Shown here: piece by piece, positions 1 to 9,016 of the stretch | How positions within the stretch are numbered: position 1 is the stretch's first letter | Layout of the letters: each line of letters begins with the position of its first letter | From: an uncultured Erysipelotrichaceae bacterium | Lineage (GTDB): Bacteria; Bacillota_I; Bacilli_A; Erysipelotrichales; Erysipelotrichaceae | Length of the DNA: 47,747 nucleotides | Assembly: GCA_947036815.1 (NCBI GenBank) | Contig: CAMQRS010000008.1 | Coordinates: forward strand, 1 to 47,747 | Direction of reading: 5' to 3' | Program-made: the position numbers and the translations under genes | The notes under the pieces: generated by a model | What the model was told of the DNA's origin: nothing | Database searches by the model: none | What the model saw: the letters and a program-made list of their open reading frames with translations, nothing else

Positions 1-31
1 GTATTTTTTTGTTTCTCGTAAGTTTTGTCAT
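1..31 (-). CDS. IS3-family transposase OrfA, first ten codons only
   Basis: The frame starts at the ATG on 29-31 and reads MTKLTRNKKI before leaving the window. It is preceded at good spacing by AGGAGG (43-48). The start resembles the N-terminus of the helix-turn-helix OrfA of IS150-like elements, which binds the inverted repeats. Whether the element is intact cannot be seen. Confidence 0.65.
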   Translation of the reverse strand, partial: MTKLTRNKKI

Positions 32-79
32 AAAAAAATGAACCTCCTAAATTGGGTGTCCAACTTTCGGGGTTCATTT
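1..79 (-). mobile_element. End of an IS3-family (IS150-like) insertion sequence, rest lies left of the window
   Basis: Read on the minus strand, the segment runs from a terminal-type sequence (TGAACCCCGAAAGTTGGACA, about 57-76) through an AGGAGG ribosome binding site at 43-48 to an ATG at 29-31 that opens a reading frame starting MTKLTRNKKI. This is the arrangement I know from the left end of IS150-like IS3 elements. The bases 36-44 and 71-79 form a 9-bp inverted repeat (AAATGAACC / GGTTCATTT), a hairpin often seen at such ends that could limit outside transcription. The exact outer boundary and target duplication cannot be set because the other end is not in the window. Confidence 0.75.
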
Positions 80-236
80 CGTTTATACCTAGATTACATC
101 CTATTTACTAATAGATTTTACTCCGCCAACACTAGAATGTAAAGAACTGTTATTTTATACAAAAGTTTTTACAGCCTTACTTTTAGGGCTTATTTCATAC
201 CTTTTAATAATATATTATCTATTGTATTAAACGCTT

Positions 237-3200
237 CTATTTAATTCTTTTCTTTTTATTTGATACTACAAATATAATTACTGCAAATGCCATCAATAGC
301 GCATACTTACCTACATTAGTTGTATCACCTGTGTCTCCACCATTTCCTGTGTCTCCACCATCTCCAGTTTCTCCACCATCTCCGTTATCTGTATCTAACA
401 CTAAATTTTTAAATGCTTTTAATAATTCAGAAGTTGCTTCGTCCACTTGAATTTGTTGAGCACTCATATCTTTCAACATCACTTTTGCATCTTCTAATGC
501 TTTTAAATATAATTTATATGAATTTTCTTCATATTTATTATTATCGTCTGCTTCAACCTTAGCAATAGTACTAGATAATTCACCTCTATTAACTAATCCA
601 TTATCATTTTCAACATTACCAAGTTTAAATTTGGCTTGCTTAATATACGATAAGTCAGTTGTTACCCCACCTGTCCAAGATTCAGAAAATTCTTGATCAA
701 AGTGTCCATATGAATTCATAATAAAAGTACCATCTTCTAATACCACTACTCCAGCATAACCAGTATCACCAGATTTAGCATTTTGCGTAAAGTCTTCTTC
801 CATCAAAATTGTATAATCTCCATCATTTTGATTCATTAAATCTTCATAAGTTCCAACCCAAGTTACCCAATCACCTGCTAGCCAGTCATTATTTTCAAAT
901 ACTCCATTGCCATTAATATCATATTTTATTTCTCTGAATGTTATTACTAATCTTCCACTAATGGGGTCGTATGCAATTTTATGACGTTCTCCTGCTAAAG
1001 AACCTGGTAAATCCATTGGTTCACTCCAAGTTACTCCTTCATCATCTGAATATATAAGTGTTGCATAGTTGTTGTGTGATTGAGATCTTGCAATTCCTAC
1101 GATTCTATTTCCATCAGGAGATCTAAACATCCCTATTTCACACATTTTATATTCCGATTCAATATCTCTATATTCTGTTAAATATTTTTCTGGTTTACTC
1201 CATTGTTCATTTCCATTTTCATCAAATGTTAAATAAGTTTTAAAGTTTTCATAGCTATAGTTATGATATACACCCATCCATTTTTGAATATAGCTTCCAT
1301 TTTCATCTTTTAACTGAACTAAACTTGCCATACCAACAATTACATCGTTAGTATCAGTTGATGATAAATCTGTATACCAATGTGCATATTCAGTCCATGT
1401 TTCTCCATTATCATCAGAATAAGATGAATTCCATCCTGTACTATTACCATCAGAATCAGTTCCCCATCCTGGACATGATGTAATCAACATGATTCTTTCT
1501 GTTCCATCTGCTAACTTTAACACATACATTGTAGGTGTTTCTTGACTTCCAATCCATGACTTAGGTAAGTCTGTGTTTTCAGTCCATGTTTCACCTAAAT
1601 CATCACTATTTTGCATAATGATTGGTCCTTTACCATGTCCCTTTGGATATGCAGCAATCAATCTTCCACTACTTGTTTGAACCATATCTGGTTGTCCTAA
1701 GTATTGACGATCTGTTCCTATTTTTTTCTCTATATCACTTAAATATTTTTCTTCTAATTCATAAACTGGTGTAGTATTTACAATTGGTAATTCTTTTTTT
1801 ACTTTAATTTTCACAGTATCACTATACCCTGATGCAGCATTTGCAACTGTAACAACAACTTCTCCACGTTTATGAGCACTCACTACTCCATATACATCTA
1901 CACTAGCAATTTCTGGATTACTTGATGTATAGGTTATTGTTTTATCCTCTTCGTCACTAACTAAATTTGTTTCAATTTTGTAAGTGTCATCAATATAAAT
2001 CTCTTTTTTTGATTCTGTTAAATTGATACCAGAAACTAAAGTATTTGCTTTTATTTCTGATTTCGTAAGTACTCTATTGAATACTTTCAATTCATCTATA
2101 TATCCAGAGAATCCATTTCCTCCGATAATATCAATAGGCGCTAATGTACGATTACTAGAAGTCCAAGAATTTATACTTCCTGTCAGTTCTCCATTTACAT
2201 ACATCATAAGACCTTTAGACTTGTCTTGTACCCATGTTAAATGATAATAGTTATCTTTTTCAAATGGATATTCTGCTGTTAATACATCTCCTGATCCTTT
2301 ACCTACACGGAAACCAGAAGGACGACTCTCTGACATTTTTAAACTAAATGCAAAATCTCTATTTGTATCCATCATCACAGAAATTTCTTTATTGAAATCT
2401 GTTGTTGATTTCACCCAATAGCTCACACTCCAATCCGCATTATCATCAATACCATGTGTAGTATCAAAAGTCATATTTTGTGATTCATTTTCCATATATA
2501 AAGCATTTCCTGATTTACCTTCTACAAAAGTTGCTCCATTTATAGTTCCTTCACGAGTACCCCAAGAATCTGATCCCGTTTCATCGTCAAAAGAATAATA
2601 CGCAACTTGTGCAGATTCTGGAATCGCTACCGGAGTAACTCGTACTTTTACTGTATCCAATTTCGTATTATCTTGATCTGAAGTCGCTATTACTTCAACT
2701 GTTCCTTGACGTAAACCGCTAACAACTCCGGTTTTAGAAACACTTGCGATATTTTCATTTGAAACACTCCAAATTATTTTTGTATTTATTACATTAGAAG
2801 GAGCAACTGTAGCTGTTAATTGAGTAGCATTACCAATTGGTAGAGAAATATTTTCTTCGTTAATAGTAACTGATTCAATTTTATTTGTTCCTGATTCTAA
2901 TATTTCAATATATCTATCTGTTAATGTATTTAAATCCGATCTAAACATATCCATTTCTGATGATATATTTGCAACCTCTTCATCTGTTAACCATCTATTT
3001 CTTTGTACGTATGCTCCAGTAGCTATTTTTGCATACATATTATCAACATCATTTTGTAATGATGGTATTTCTGCAACCATCATTCTTATCTTATTCACAT
3101 CTCTTACTCCGTTTATCATAGTTTCCATACGGATTGAACTATTATATCCTGGTTTTTTTGCATCTTTTTCCGTTGGATATACGACAAAGCAATCTCCAGC

Positions 3201-5828
3201 CTCAAATGCATTATGCGTTGTATCTCTTAATGGATCTGCTACCCATGCATCCAATGCCCAACGTAAAAATCCATCAGTTTCTTCAGATGCATTAATTACA
3301 CTCCAGTAACTTTCAACTGGTGAACTTAATGAAAAGTTTCCAGGCACATGCTCAGTACAAGAATATAGAGATGTCTTTAGTCCTAAAGCTTCACGATCAG
3401 CAACTAATTGTGTAAATTCAGGAGCATGAGCTGCTGCTGCATTATCACCTACTGATAACACATCTACTCTTCTTGCCATATCTGCTTTTGCGACAAATCC
3501 ATCCATTGCTCCAGTTGTTTTAAATGGAATATCGTGTATGTTTTTAACCGAATCAATTAGATCAAATGCTCTTACATCAAACCCTCTCTCATCAATTCCT
3601 ATATGTATTTTATCAAACCAACCTTTTTCCATAGTATGTTCAATAAAATTTTGTAAAAAGTCTGTCCAAACAGCATTATATCTATCATTTCCTACTGAAT
3701 ATCCTTCATACTTCAGTACGTCATTTTCCCAATATGCAAATGAATTTGTCCAAGGAGCTATACTATACGCAATAATATTTCCGTCTAATCCTTGTTCTAT
3801 AGCAAATGCCACCCATTTATCAAAATCAGTGTAATCATATGTCATAGATCCGTCAGCATTTTTGATCCATTTTATCATAGAAGGAACATGAGTTTCATTT
3901 TTACTATATGTTTGACCAGCCCAAGCTTCTTCAACAATTGTAGTTGTAATTGAAGATCCTCCAACTGCTTTATATAATTCTATTCCTTCACTTAGAATAT
4001 CAAAATGTTCAGGACTAAAAGGCGTTACGTCATAGTACTCTGCAGAGCTATATGGATATTGCCATAACTCTACATCAAAAGAGTTTTGGAATTCTGAAGC
4101 ATTAGGTGCAGTTACATCTTTTACATCCACAGTGTAAGTAAATGTGATTGGTTCAGATATTTCATCAGCATTTACTGTAATTTCAGTTGTGTATGTTCCT
4201 GCTATTGCCTCTGCAGGAATTGCGACTTCAACCCAAATCGGTTGTAGTTCATTAAATCCTATATCAATCTTATTTGCATCTATTAAAACATCTGAAACTT
4301 CACTTCTATTTGTTCCATTATCTGCCGGAACTGGTCTATCTTTACTACCATAACCTAAATAAGAACCGTTATATGCTTTTGCTGATTGAACAAAAGATGT
4401 TTTTACATTTTTACTAGAAATTGTATTTTTGCCGTTTGTTAAATCAGAAGCTGAAACTGTTACATTTTTTAATTTTGATGCCTTGGCAAATACTACAATT
4501 TCAGAAACTGCTTTATCATTTTTCCACGCTGTCAATTCACTAGAAAGCGTACCCATATTATTTACTTCTTGATAACGATCTTGAGTATATTGTGTATCAA
4601 TATCAACAATACTTCCACCAATTCCAGGTGTCACAGGTGTTACTGTTATCATTACCGTTTTCTCAATATTAAATTTAGCCGATGACAATGTTATAGTTGC
4701 CGTCCCATCATTAATTGTTGATATCAACCCTTCTTCATTTACAGTTGCGACATTTTCATCACCACTTGTATAAACTAAATCTGATAAAGTTGCATAATCA
4801 GGATTCACTGTATATGAAATTTGTTGTTGTGCACCTTCTGCAATTGTATAACTTTCTGAGGTTAAAGTTATATCAGTTACTGGATACGGGCTGTGGTATA
4901 CCACAACCTTAGCACTATCGATAGGTTTACTTTCTTTAGCAACTGCTTTAAGTTTATGAGAACCTTCCGCTAATCCCTCAAAAGTTGCGATTAAAGCTGA
5001 AGGTATATTTGAAGCATTATATAAACTATATTCTCCTTCAGATACACCATCAACGAAGTACTCTACGTTACCCATTGGACGATTCTTACCAGCATAAACT
5101 TCAATTTTATTTCCTACAAAATCAACTTCATACCAAATATCTCCTGGATTTTCCTCCGATGGTACATTTGACCATACATGCTCTGGATCTGTTCCAAACG
5201 CATCCCAACCAATAGCTGAATAGGTAAATTTATTACTAGATCCGGTGATTTCATCATGAGGTATTACCGTTCTTTCCACTGTATCAGATTGAGATCCGTG
5301 GACTTTTGCATAACTTATTTGCAACCCTGTTTGAGTTCCATCATTTGGTAAGGATACATTTACTGTATGCTCTCCATAAGTTAACCCTTGTTTACTATAT
5401 AAAACTGTTTCTTCCTTCAGTGTAGAAATAGAAACAGTTTCTGCTACGTCTTCATTTATTTGAAAAGTGTTTAACGTAGAACCAGTACTTCCAATACCTA
5501 CTAATTCAACTCCTGTACCAACAAATGTGAAACTATATGTATGTTTACTTGCTTCTGCATTATCTGCATTCCACGTCCAACGCTGAGAAATTAATTCAGC
5601 ACTTCCACCTGGAAAATTAGCTGCGCTTGTTCCCCATCCAGATGCTCCAGCAGGATCTGTAGCAGCTGAATATGTGAAATAATTTTGTTCTGTTGACGAT
5701 TCCACAGTATCATCTACAATGACATAACCTCCCGTTGCTTTCACATTATTAAAGAAATCACCTGTCATTGCTAAACTAGAACTTAATGCAATGAAACATG
5801 ACAACATTATTTTAAATATTTTTTTCAT
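237..5828 (-). CDS. Giant secreted multimodular glycosidase: GH123/DUF4091 plus LamG, Big2 and BNR propeller modules
   Basis: This 1863-residue protein has a signal peptide (about 1-31). Two beta-sandwich, carbohydrate-binding-like modules (about 35-315) and a Big2 domain (about 318-396) follow. A GH123/DUF4091 region spans about 405-975, with WQYPYSSAEYY and the Asp-Glu pair in GIDERGFD near 742-750, matching the Asp-Glu pair used for substrate-assisted catalysis in GH123 beta-N-acetylgalactosaminidases. Then come Big2 (about 982-1065), LamG (about 1068-1265), Big2 (about 1265-1345), and a beta-propeller with three Asp boxes (SDDLGETW, SDDNGETW, SDDEGVTW, about 1355-1727) of the exo-sialidase superfamily. 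It ends with a FIVAR-like helical module (about 1744-1810), a Gly/Asp/Thr linker, a membrane segment (about 1838-1855) and a KKKRIK tail. The tail looks like a cell-wall sorting signal but has TGD without LPXTG. Expected role: extracellular removal of GalNAc and perhaps sialic acid from host glycans. The gene stands alone between IS remnants. Confidence 0.88.
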   Translation of the reverse strand: MKKIFKIMLSCFIALSSSLAMTGDFFNNVKATGGYVIVDDTVESSTEQNYFTYSAATDPAGASGWGTSAANFPGGSAELISQRWTWNADNAEASKHTYSFTFVGTGVELVGIGSTGSTLNTFQINEDVAETVSISTLKEETVLYSKQGLTYGEHTVNVSLPNDGTQTGLQISYAKVHGSQSDTVERTVIPHDEITGSSNKFTYSAIGWDAFGTDPEHVWSNVPSEENPGDIWYEVDFVGNKIEVYAGKNRPMGNVEYFVDGVSEGEYSLYNASNIPSALIATFEGLAEGSHKLKAVAKESKPIDSAKVVVYHSPYPVTDITLTSESYTIAEGAQQQISYTVNPDYATLSDLVYTSGDENVATVNEEGLISTINDGTATITLSSAKFNIEKTVMITVTPVTPGIGGSIVDIDTQYTQDRYQEVNNMGTLSSELTAWKNDKAVSEIVVFAKASKLKNVTVSASDLTNGKNTISSKNVKTSFVQSAKAYNGSYLGYGSKDRPVPADNGTNRSEVSDVLIDANKIDIGFNELQPIWVEVAIPAEAIAGTYTTEITVNADEISEPITFTYTVDVKDVTAPNASEFQNSFDVELWQYPYSSAEYYDVTPFSPEHFDILSEGIELYKAVGGSSITTTIVEEAWAGQTYSKNETHVPSMIKWIKNADGSMTYDYTDFDKWVAFAIEQGLDGNIIAYSIAPWTNSFAYWENDVLKYEGYSVGNDRYNAVWTDFLQNFIEHTMEKGWFDKIHIGIDERGFDVRAFDLIDSVKNIHDIPFKTTGAMDGFVAKADMARRVDVLSVGDNAAAAHAPEFTQLVADREALGLKTSLYSCTEHVPGNFSLSSPVESYWSVINASEETDGFLRWALDAWVADPLRDTTHNAFEAGDCFVVYPTEKDAKKPGYNSSIRMETMINGVRDVNKIRMMVAEIPSLQNDVDNMYAKIATGAYVQRNRWLTDEEVANISSEMDMFRSDLNTLTDRYIEILESGTNKIESVTINEENISLPIGNATQLTATVAPSNVINTKIIWSVSNENIASVSKTGVVSGLRQGTVEVIATSDQDNTKLDTVKVRVTPVAIPESAQVAYYSFDDETGSDSWGTREGTINGATFVEGKSGNALYMENESQNMTFDTTHGIDDNADWSVSYWVKSTTDFNKEISVMMDTNRDFAFSLKMSESRPSGFRVGKGSGDVLTAEYPFEKDNYYHLTWVQDKSKGLMMYVNGELTGSINSWTSSNRTLAPIDIIGGNGFSGYIDELKVFNRVLTKSEIKANTLVSGINLTESKKEIYIDDTYKIETNLVSDEEDKTITYTSSNPEIASVDVYGVVSAHKRGEVVVTVANAASGYSDTVKIKVKKELPIVNTTPVYELEEKYLSDIEKKIGTDRQYLGQPDMVQTSSGRLIAAYPKGHGKGPIIMQNSDDLGETWTENTDLPKSWIGSQETPTMYVLKLADGTERIMLITSCPGWGTDSDGNSTGWNSSYSDDNGETWTEYAHWYTDLSSTDTNDVIVGMASLVQLKDENGSYIQKWMGVYHNYSYENFKTYLTFDENGNEQWSKPEKYLTEYRDIESEYKMCEIGMFRSPDGNRIVGIARSQSHNNYATLIYSDDEGVTWSEPMDLPGSLAGERHKIAYDPISGRLVITFREIKYDINGNGVFENNDWLAGDWVTWVGTYEDLMNQNDGDYTILMEEDFTQNAKSGDTGYAGVVVLEDGTFIMNSYGHFDQEFSESWTGGVTTDLSYIKQAKFKLGNVENDNGLVNRGELSSTIAKVEADDNNKYEENSYKLYLKALEDAKVMLKDMSAQQIQVDEATSELLKAFKNLVLDTDNGDGGETGDGGDTGNGGDTGDTTNVGKYALLMAFAVIIFVVSNKKKRIK

Positions 5829-6173
5829 TTTTTCTCCCTTTTTTTTATTATTTTAAAATATATTAACAAATTACAAAACACCTCACTAATGTAACCGTTA
5901 TCATACATTCTTATTTTAATCTTATCTCCTTTAAATGTATTTGATTTTTTTAACAACCCGTTTGTACTTTTCAGCAGATAATGATTAAAAAAAAACTTAA
6001 AACCTAAGAAATTAAGGATTTTGTATTTATTTTTCAGTTATTAAATTTTTATAACAGAACTTTTATATTAAAAAAAAGATTCAAATTTTCTGCCCCCCTA
6101 CTAAAGTAAACACATGAAACAATTAAATTTCTAGAATATCAGTAGAAATTACAATAGTATAATTGCCATTGAG
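5829..6173. other. Gene-free leader between glycosidase and IS remnant
   Basis: I see no coding frame in this A+T-rich stretch. It contains the glycosidase ribosome binding site (GGGAG, just before the start), the cre site, several A/T runs, and an 8-bp perfect inverted repeat AATTTCTA / TAGAAATT at 6126-6133 and 6143-6150. The repeat has no T-run, so it is not a standard terminator. Confidence 0.5.
5890..5903 (-). promoter_or_regulatory. Candidate cre site (CcpA) upstream of the glycosidase gene
   Basis: On the minus strand the bases read TGATAACGGTTACA, which fits the cre consensus TGWNANCGNTNWCA at every position. It lies 62 bases upstream of the start codon and overlaps a -10-like TATGAT. 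CcpA bound here would block transcription when preferred sugars are present. No convincing -35 box was found, so the promoter itself is not called. Confidence 0.65.
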
Positions 6174-6873
6174 TTAGGTGGCACCGAGCAAAGTTTTTTC
6201 ATATTTACTGAGTGCCATTTTAAGTTTAGTATGTATTCTTTTACTTAAGTAATATCGTGTTAAGTAATCATAAATCGATATTTTTATTTTTAATCTATGC
6301 TTGTTAGGTATTATTAATTCACATTTTATGATTCTGTGATAAAATTCAATTACTGCATTATCTACTGGTGCTTCAGGTGTACTCATAAAAAGTCGTATAT
6401 GATTGCTTTTTAATACTGTTTGATAATCAAATGAGCACTACTGTGAACCGCGATTTTAATGTATTTTGGTTGGCAGTTTCTTCTTGCATTAGATCAATGG
6501 GTTTATCACGATTGATTTTTTCATGTGTGTATTCACTTCGAAGCATCTTGGATTTTTGTCGTTAAATCGATATATGTACTTAAATATAAGTGTCTACCAC
6601 TACATGTAATATAAGTGATATCTGTTCCCCATATATCACCTCTGATTTGTTGATTAAAATTTTTCTGTAGAAAGTTCGTTTTATAATCGCTTCGATCGGC
6701 ATCTGTTCTCCTTAATTAGCTCTTCTTTTATGATTCCCTTTTGCACACGAAATGTTTATTTGAGCATTAAAAAAATGTATTTACTTACACTTTACAATAA
6801 CTACTTTAATACGATTAACTTCATAGTCAGTTAATAGTTCTCATTACTTAATTATTGATTCATTTTTTGTCAT
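6174..6873 (-). pseudogene. Decayed IS3-type transposase (remains of OrfA and OrfB)
   Basis: The 3' part (6174-6386) encodes STPEAPVDNAVIEFYHRIIK and onward to KYEKTLLGAT, which is the end of the rve/DDE domain where D-N-A-V-I-E carries the last catalytic Glu. Farther upstream (about 6550-6690) another frame gives IRGDIWGTDITYITCSGRHL, the W-x-TDITY motif with the first catalytic Asp. A possible OrfA start (MTKNES) lies at 6871-6873 behind AGGAAAAT. Frames change repeatedly, stops interrupt, and only about 700 bases remain, so it cannot make a transposase. It differs from the element at the left edge. Confidence 0.8.
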
Positions 6874-6970
6874 ATTTTCCTACCCTCTCTAATGGCTATA
6901 GTATATATTATATTACTACATCATTTGTATAATTATACTAAAATTAGTAGTATATATTGTTCATATATAA

Positions 6971-7007
6971 AAAGCAAAGCACTCTTATTTACGTGCTTTG
7001 CTTTTTT
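6971..7007 (-). terminator. Hairpin terminator after the cvpA-mutS2-uvrC-HTH cluster
   Basis: The minus strand reads GCAAAGCAC, a ten-base loop, GTGCTTTGC and then a run of T. It lies nine bases beyond the stop of the small HTH gene. The A-run on the other side makes it potentially bidirectional. Confidence 0.85.
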
Positions 7008-7015
7008 ATGTTGCA

Positions 7016-7219
7016 TTACTTAATCTCTATTTCTTTCACTTTTATCAATTCGACCACTGCTTGAGCTCTACCCTTTACTTCTAATTTAAGTAATACATTG
7101 GATATATGGTTACGTACTGTTTTACTAGTGATTCCTAATTCTTGAGCGATTTCGCTCGTACTATAGTTTTGTATCAACAAATCAAATATTTGTTTTTCTC
7201 TTGGAGTTAATATGTTCAT
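7016..7219 (-). CDS. Small stand-alone LuxR/GerE-type HTH protein
   Basis: The 67-residue product is almost only a LuxR_C helix-turn-helix: LTPREKQIFDLL, then STSEIAQELGITSKTVRNHI, then LLKLEVKGRAQAV, the classical four-helix pattern, with no receiver or ligand domain. This is similar in size and layout to GerE of Bacillus. I chose ATG at 7219 because AGAGG then sits five bases upstream; the GTG at 7225 would overlap the ribosome binding site. It follows uvrC by about 33 bases with its own terminator after it, so it is probably the last gene of the DNA repair cluster. Its targets are unknown. Confidence 0.8.
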   Translation of the reverse strand: MNILTPREKQIFDLLIQNYSTSEIAQELGITSKTVRNHISNVLLKLEVKGRAQAVVELIKVKEIEIK

Positions 7220-7252
7220 GTGCACCTCTGTTTAATCCATACTATGTACAAA

Positions 7253-9016
7253 TTAAATTAATGTGTCATGTAATACGTCGTAAATGTTTTTAGCTACCTG
7301 TGTACTAACTACTTGTGCTATCTCATCAACACTTGCCTCTTTTAAGTTTTTCAGACTCTTGAATGTACTCCAAATTTTCTTTATTCCTACCTCACCCAAT
7401 CCATCCACCTCATCAAGTATCGACTTGGTTTGGGCTTTTTTACGCAGATTTTTATGGTAGGTAATCGCAAATCGATGTACCTCATCTTGCATTTGAGTCA
7501 ATAAGAAAAATAGCGGAGAATCTTTCTTCACCTCTAAAAGTTGCCCATTCGCATCCATTAAATTACTCGTTCTATGCTTATCGTTTTTTACTAATCCACA
7601 CAATATAATACCTTCTATATGTAGCGACTCTAAAATTTCTTTTGCTGCTAATATTTGTAAGTATCCACCATCTACTAATAAAACATCGTTTTGTTTCTTT
7701 TGTTCTTTAAGTAATCGGAAATATCTACGATACACGACCTCTTTCATACTGTCCATATCACTTCGATAACCTTGCAACTTATACAAACGATACTCTTTCT
7801 TATTTGGAATACCATCTTCATACACCACCATACCTGATACATTAAACTTACCAGAGATATGAGAGTTATCATATATTTCAACAGTGTGTACTTCTTTATT
7901 TAATAACGTAGACAACTGCTTCATGGCTTCTTCTTTTTGATCTTCTTTGCGTTTCACTAATTCAAATTGTTGGTCATGATAGTTTTTCGCATTATCTGAC
8001 ACCATATCAACAAGTTGTTTTTTATTACCTCTTAATGGTACATGTACCTGACAATCTAAGAGGTCTTGCAATTCTACATGCAATCCTTGAGGGAGTAGTA
8101 TTTCATCAGGCAATGGATTTGACTGATAGTATTGTAGTATAAATGATACAACAGCTTCCTCAACTTCTTCAACAATAGGACTCATCGATAGACTTCGTTC
8201 TATTATTTTTCCATTACGCAAAAAGAATCCTTGAATACAAATATATCCTTTATCAAAGTAGTATCCAAATGCATCTCTATCTTTATGGTCATTAAACATA
8301 ACATGCTGATTTTGAGTTGTGTGTTCAATTGACTTAATCATGTCATATATTTCTTGTGCTTTTTCAAAGTTTAATTCATCACTTGCTTGAAGCATTTCCG
8401 TTTTTAGTTTACCTAGCATATCCTTTGCGTCACCACGTAAGAACTTACGTATCTCACTTGCCATACGCTCATATTCTCCTTCTTCAATCTCTTGAATACA
8501 AGGAGCTAAACACTGTCCTAAATGATAGTATAGACAGGCTCTCTTCGGAATGTTTTTACATTTTCGTAACGGATATAACTTATTCAGTAAGTTCTTTGTT
8601 GTATACGCAGCTCCTGAATTGGGAAATGGTCCAAAGTAAAATGCTTTCTTATCTTTATTGTTTCGTACGACACTCAAGGTCGGCGCTTTTGTTTTTGTTA
8701 ATTTTAAGTACGGGTAACTCTTATCATCCATAAACATTATATTATATTTAGGAGTGTGCTCTTTAATTAAGTTTATTTCCATAATCAATGCTTCTTTTTC
8801 ACTCTGACATGTAATATATTCAAAATCTTCTATATGTTGCACTAATTTAGTTGTCTTAAAATCATGTGCACCACGAAAATAGGAACGAACACGAGTACTT
8901 AGTTTAATTGCTTTTCCTACATAAATTATCGTTCCTGCAGTATCCAACATTAAATAACAACCAGGCATTGCTGGTAAGGTATCTAATTTTGGTTGAATCT
9001 TATTCATATTAGCCAT
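7253..9016 (-). CDS. uvrC: Excinuclease ABC subunit C
   Basis: UvrC makes the 3' and 5' incisions in nucleotide excision repair together with UvrB. The 587 residues match the usual length. The GIY-YIG nuclease domain is at about 14-95 (MPGCYLML and IIYVGKA), the UVR segment that contacts UvrB at about 200-235, the RNase H-like second nuclease from about 340 (VEIYDNSHISGKF, VDGGYLQI), and the helix-hairpin-helix pair at the C-terminus (DEVDGLGEVGIKKIW). The start at 9016 has AGGAG upstream and overlaps the end of mutS2 by eight bases, so the two are translationally linked. Confidence 0.97.
   Translation of the reverse strand: MANMNKIQPKLDTLPAMPGCYLMLDTAGTIIYVGKAIKLSTRVRSYFRGAHDFKTTKLVQHIEDFEYITCQSEKEALIMEINLIKEHTPKYNIMFMDDKSYPYLKLTKTKAPTLSVVRNNKDKKAFYFGPFPNSGAAYTTKNLLNKLYPLRKCKNIPKRACLYYHLGQCLAPCIQEIEEGEYERMASEIRKFLRGDAKDMLGKLKTEMLQASDELNFEKAQEIYDMIKSIEHTTQNQHVMFNDHKDRDAFGYYFDKGYICIQGFFLRNGKIIERSLSMSPIVEEVEEAVVSFILQYYQSNPLPDEILLPQGLHVELQDLLDCQVHVPLRGNKKQLVDMVSDNAKNYHDQQFELVKRKEDQKEEAMKQLSTLLNKEVHTVEIYDNSHISGKFNVSGMVVYEDGIPNKKEYRLYKLQGYRSDMDSMKEVVYRRYFRLLKEQKKQNDVLLVDGGYLQILAAKEILESLHIEGIILCGLVKNDKHRTSNLMDANGQLLEVKKDSPLFFLLTQMQDEVHRFAITYHKNLRKKAQTKSILDEVDGLGEVGIKKIWSTFKSLKNLKEASVDEIAQVVSTQVAKNIYDVLHDTLI

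Noticed and set aside
3538-3834. 98-codon plus-strand frame inside the glycosidase gene
   Set aside because: It is antisense to the GH123 module with no own start signals.
6126-6150. Terminator or IS end in the glycosidase leader
   Set aside because: The 8-bp inverted repeat is A/T rich, has no T-run and no match to the IS ends seen here.
1-6873. Composite transposon carrying the glycosidase
   Set aside because: The left element and the right remnant have different OrfA starts, and the right one is far too decayed; no matching outer repeats were found.
8356-8733. 125-codon plus-strand frame inside uvrC
   Set aside because: It lies wholly antisense to a strongly conserved gene, has no ribosome binding site and gives a low-complexity product, so it is a shadow frame.
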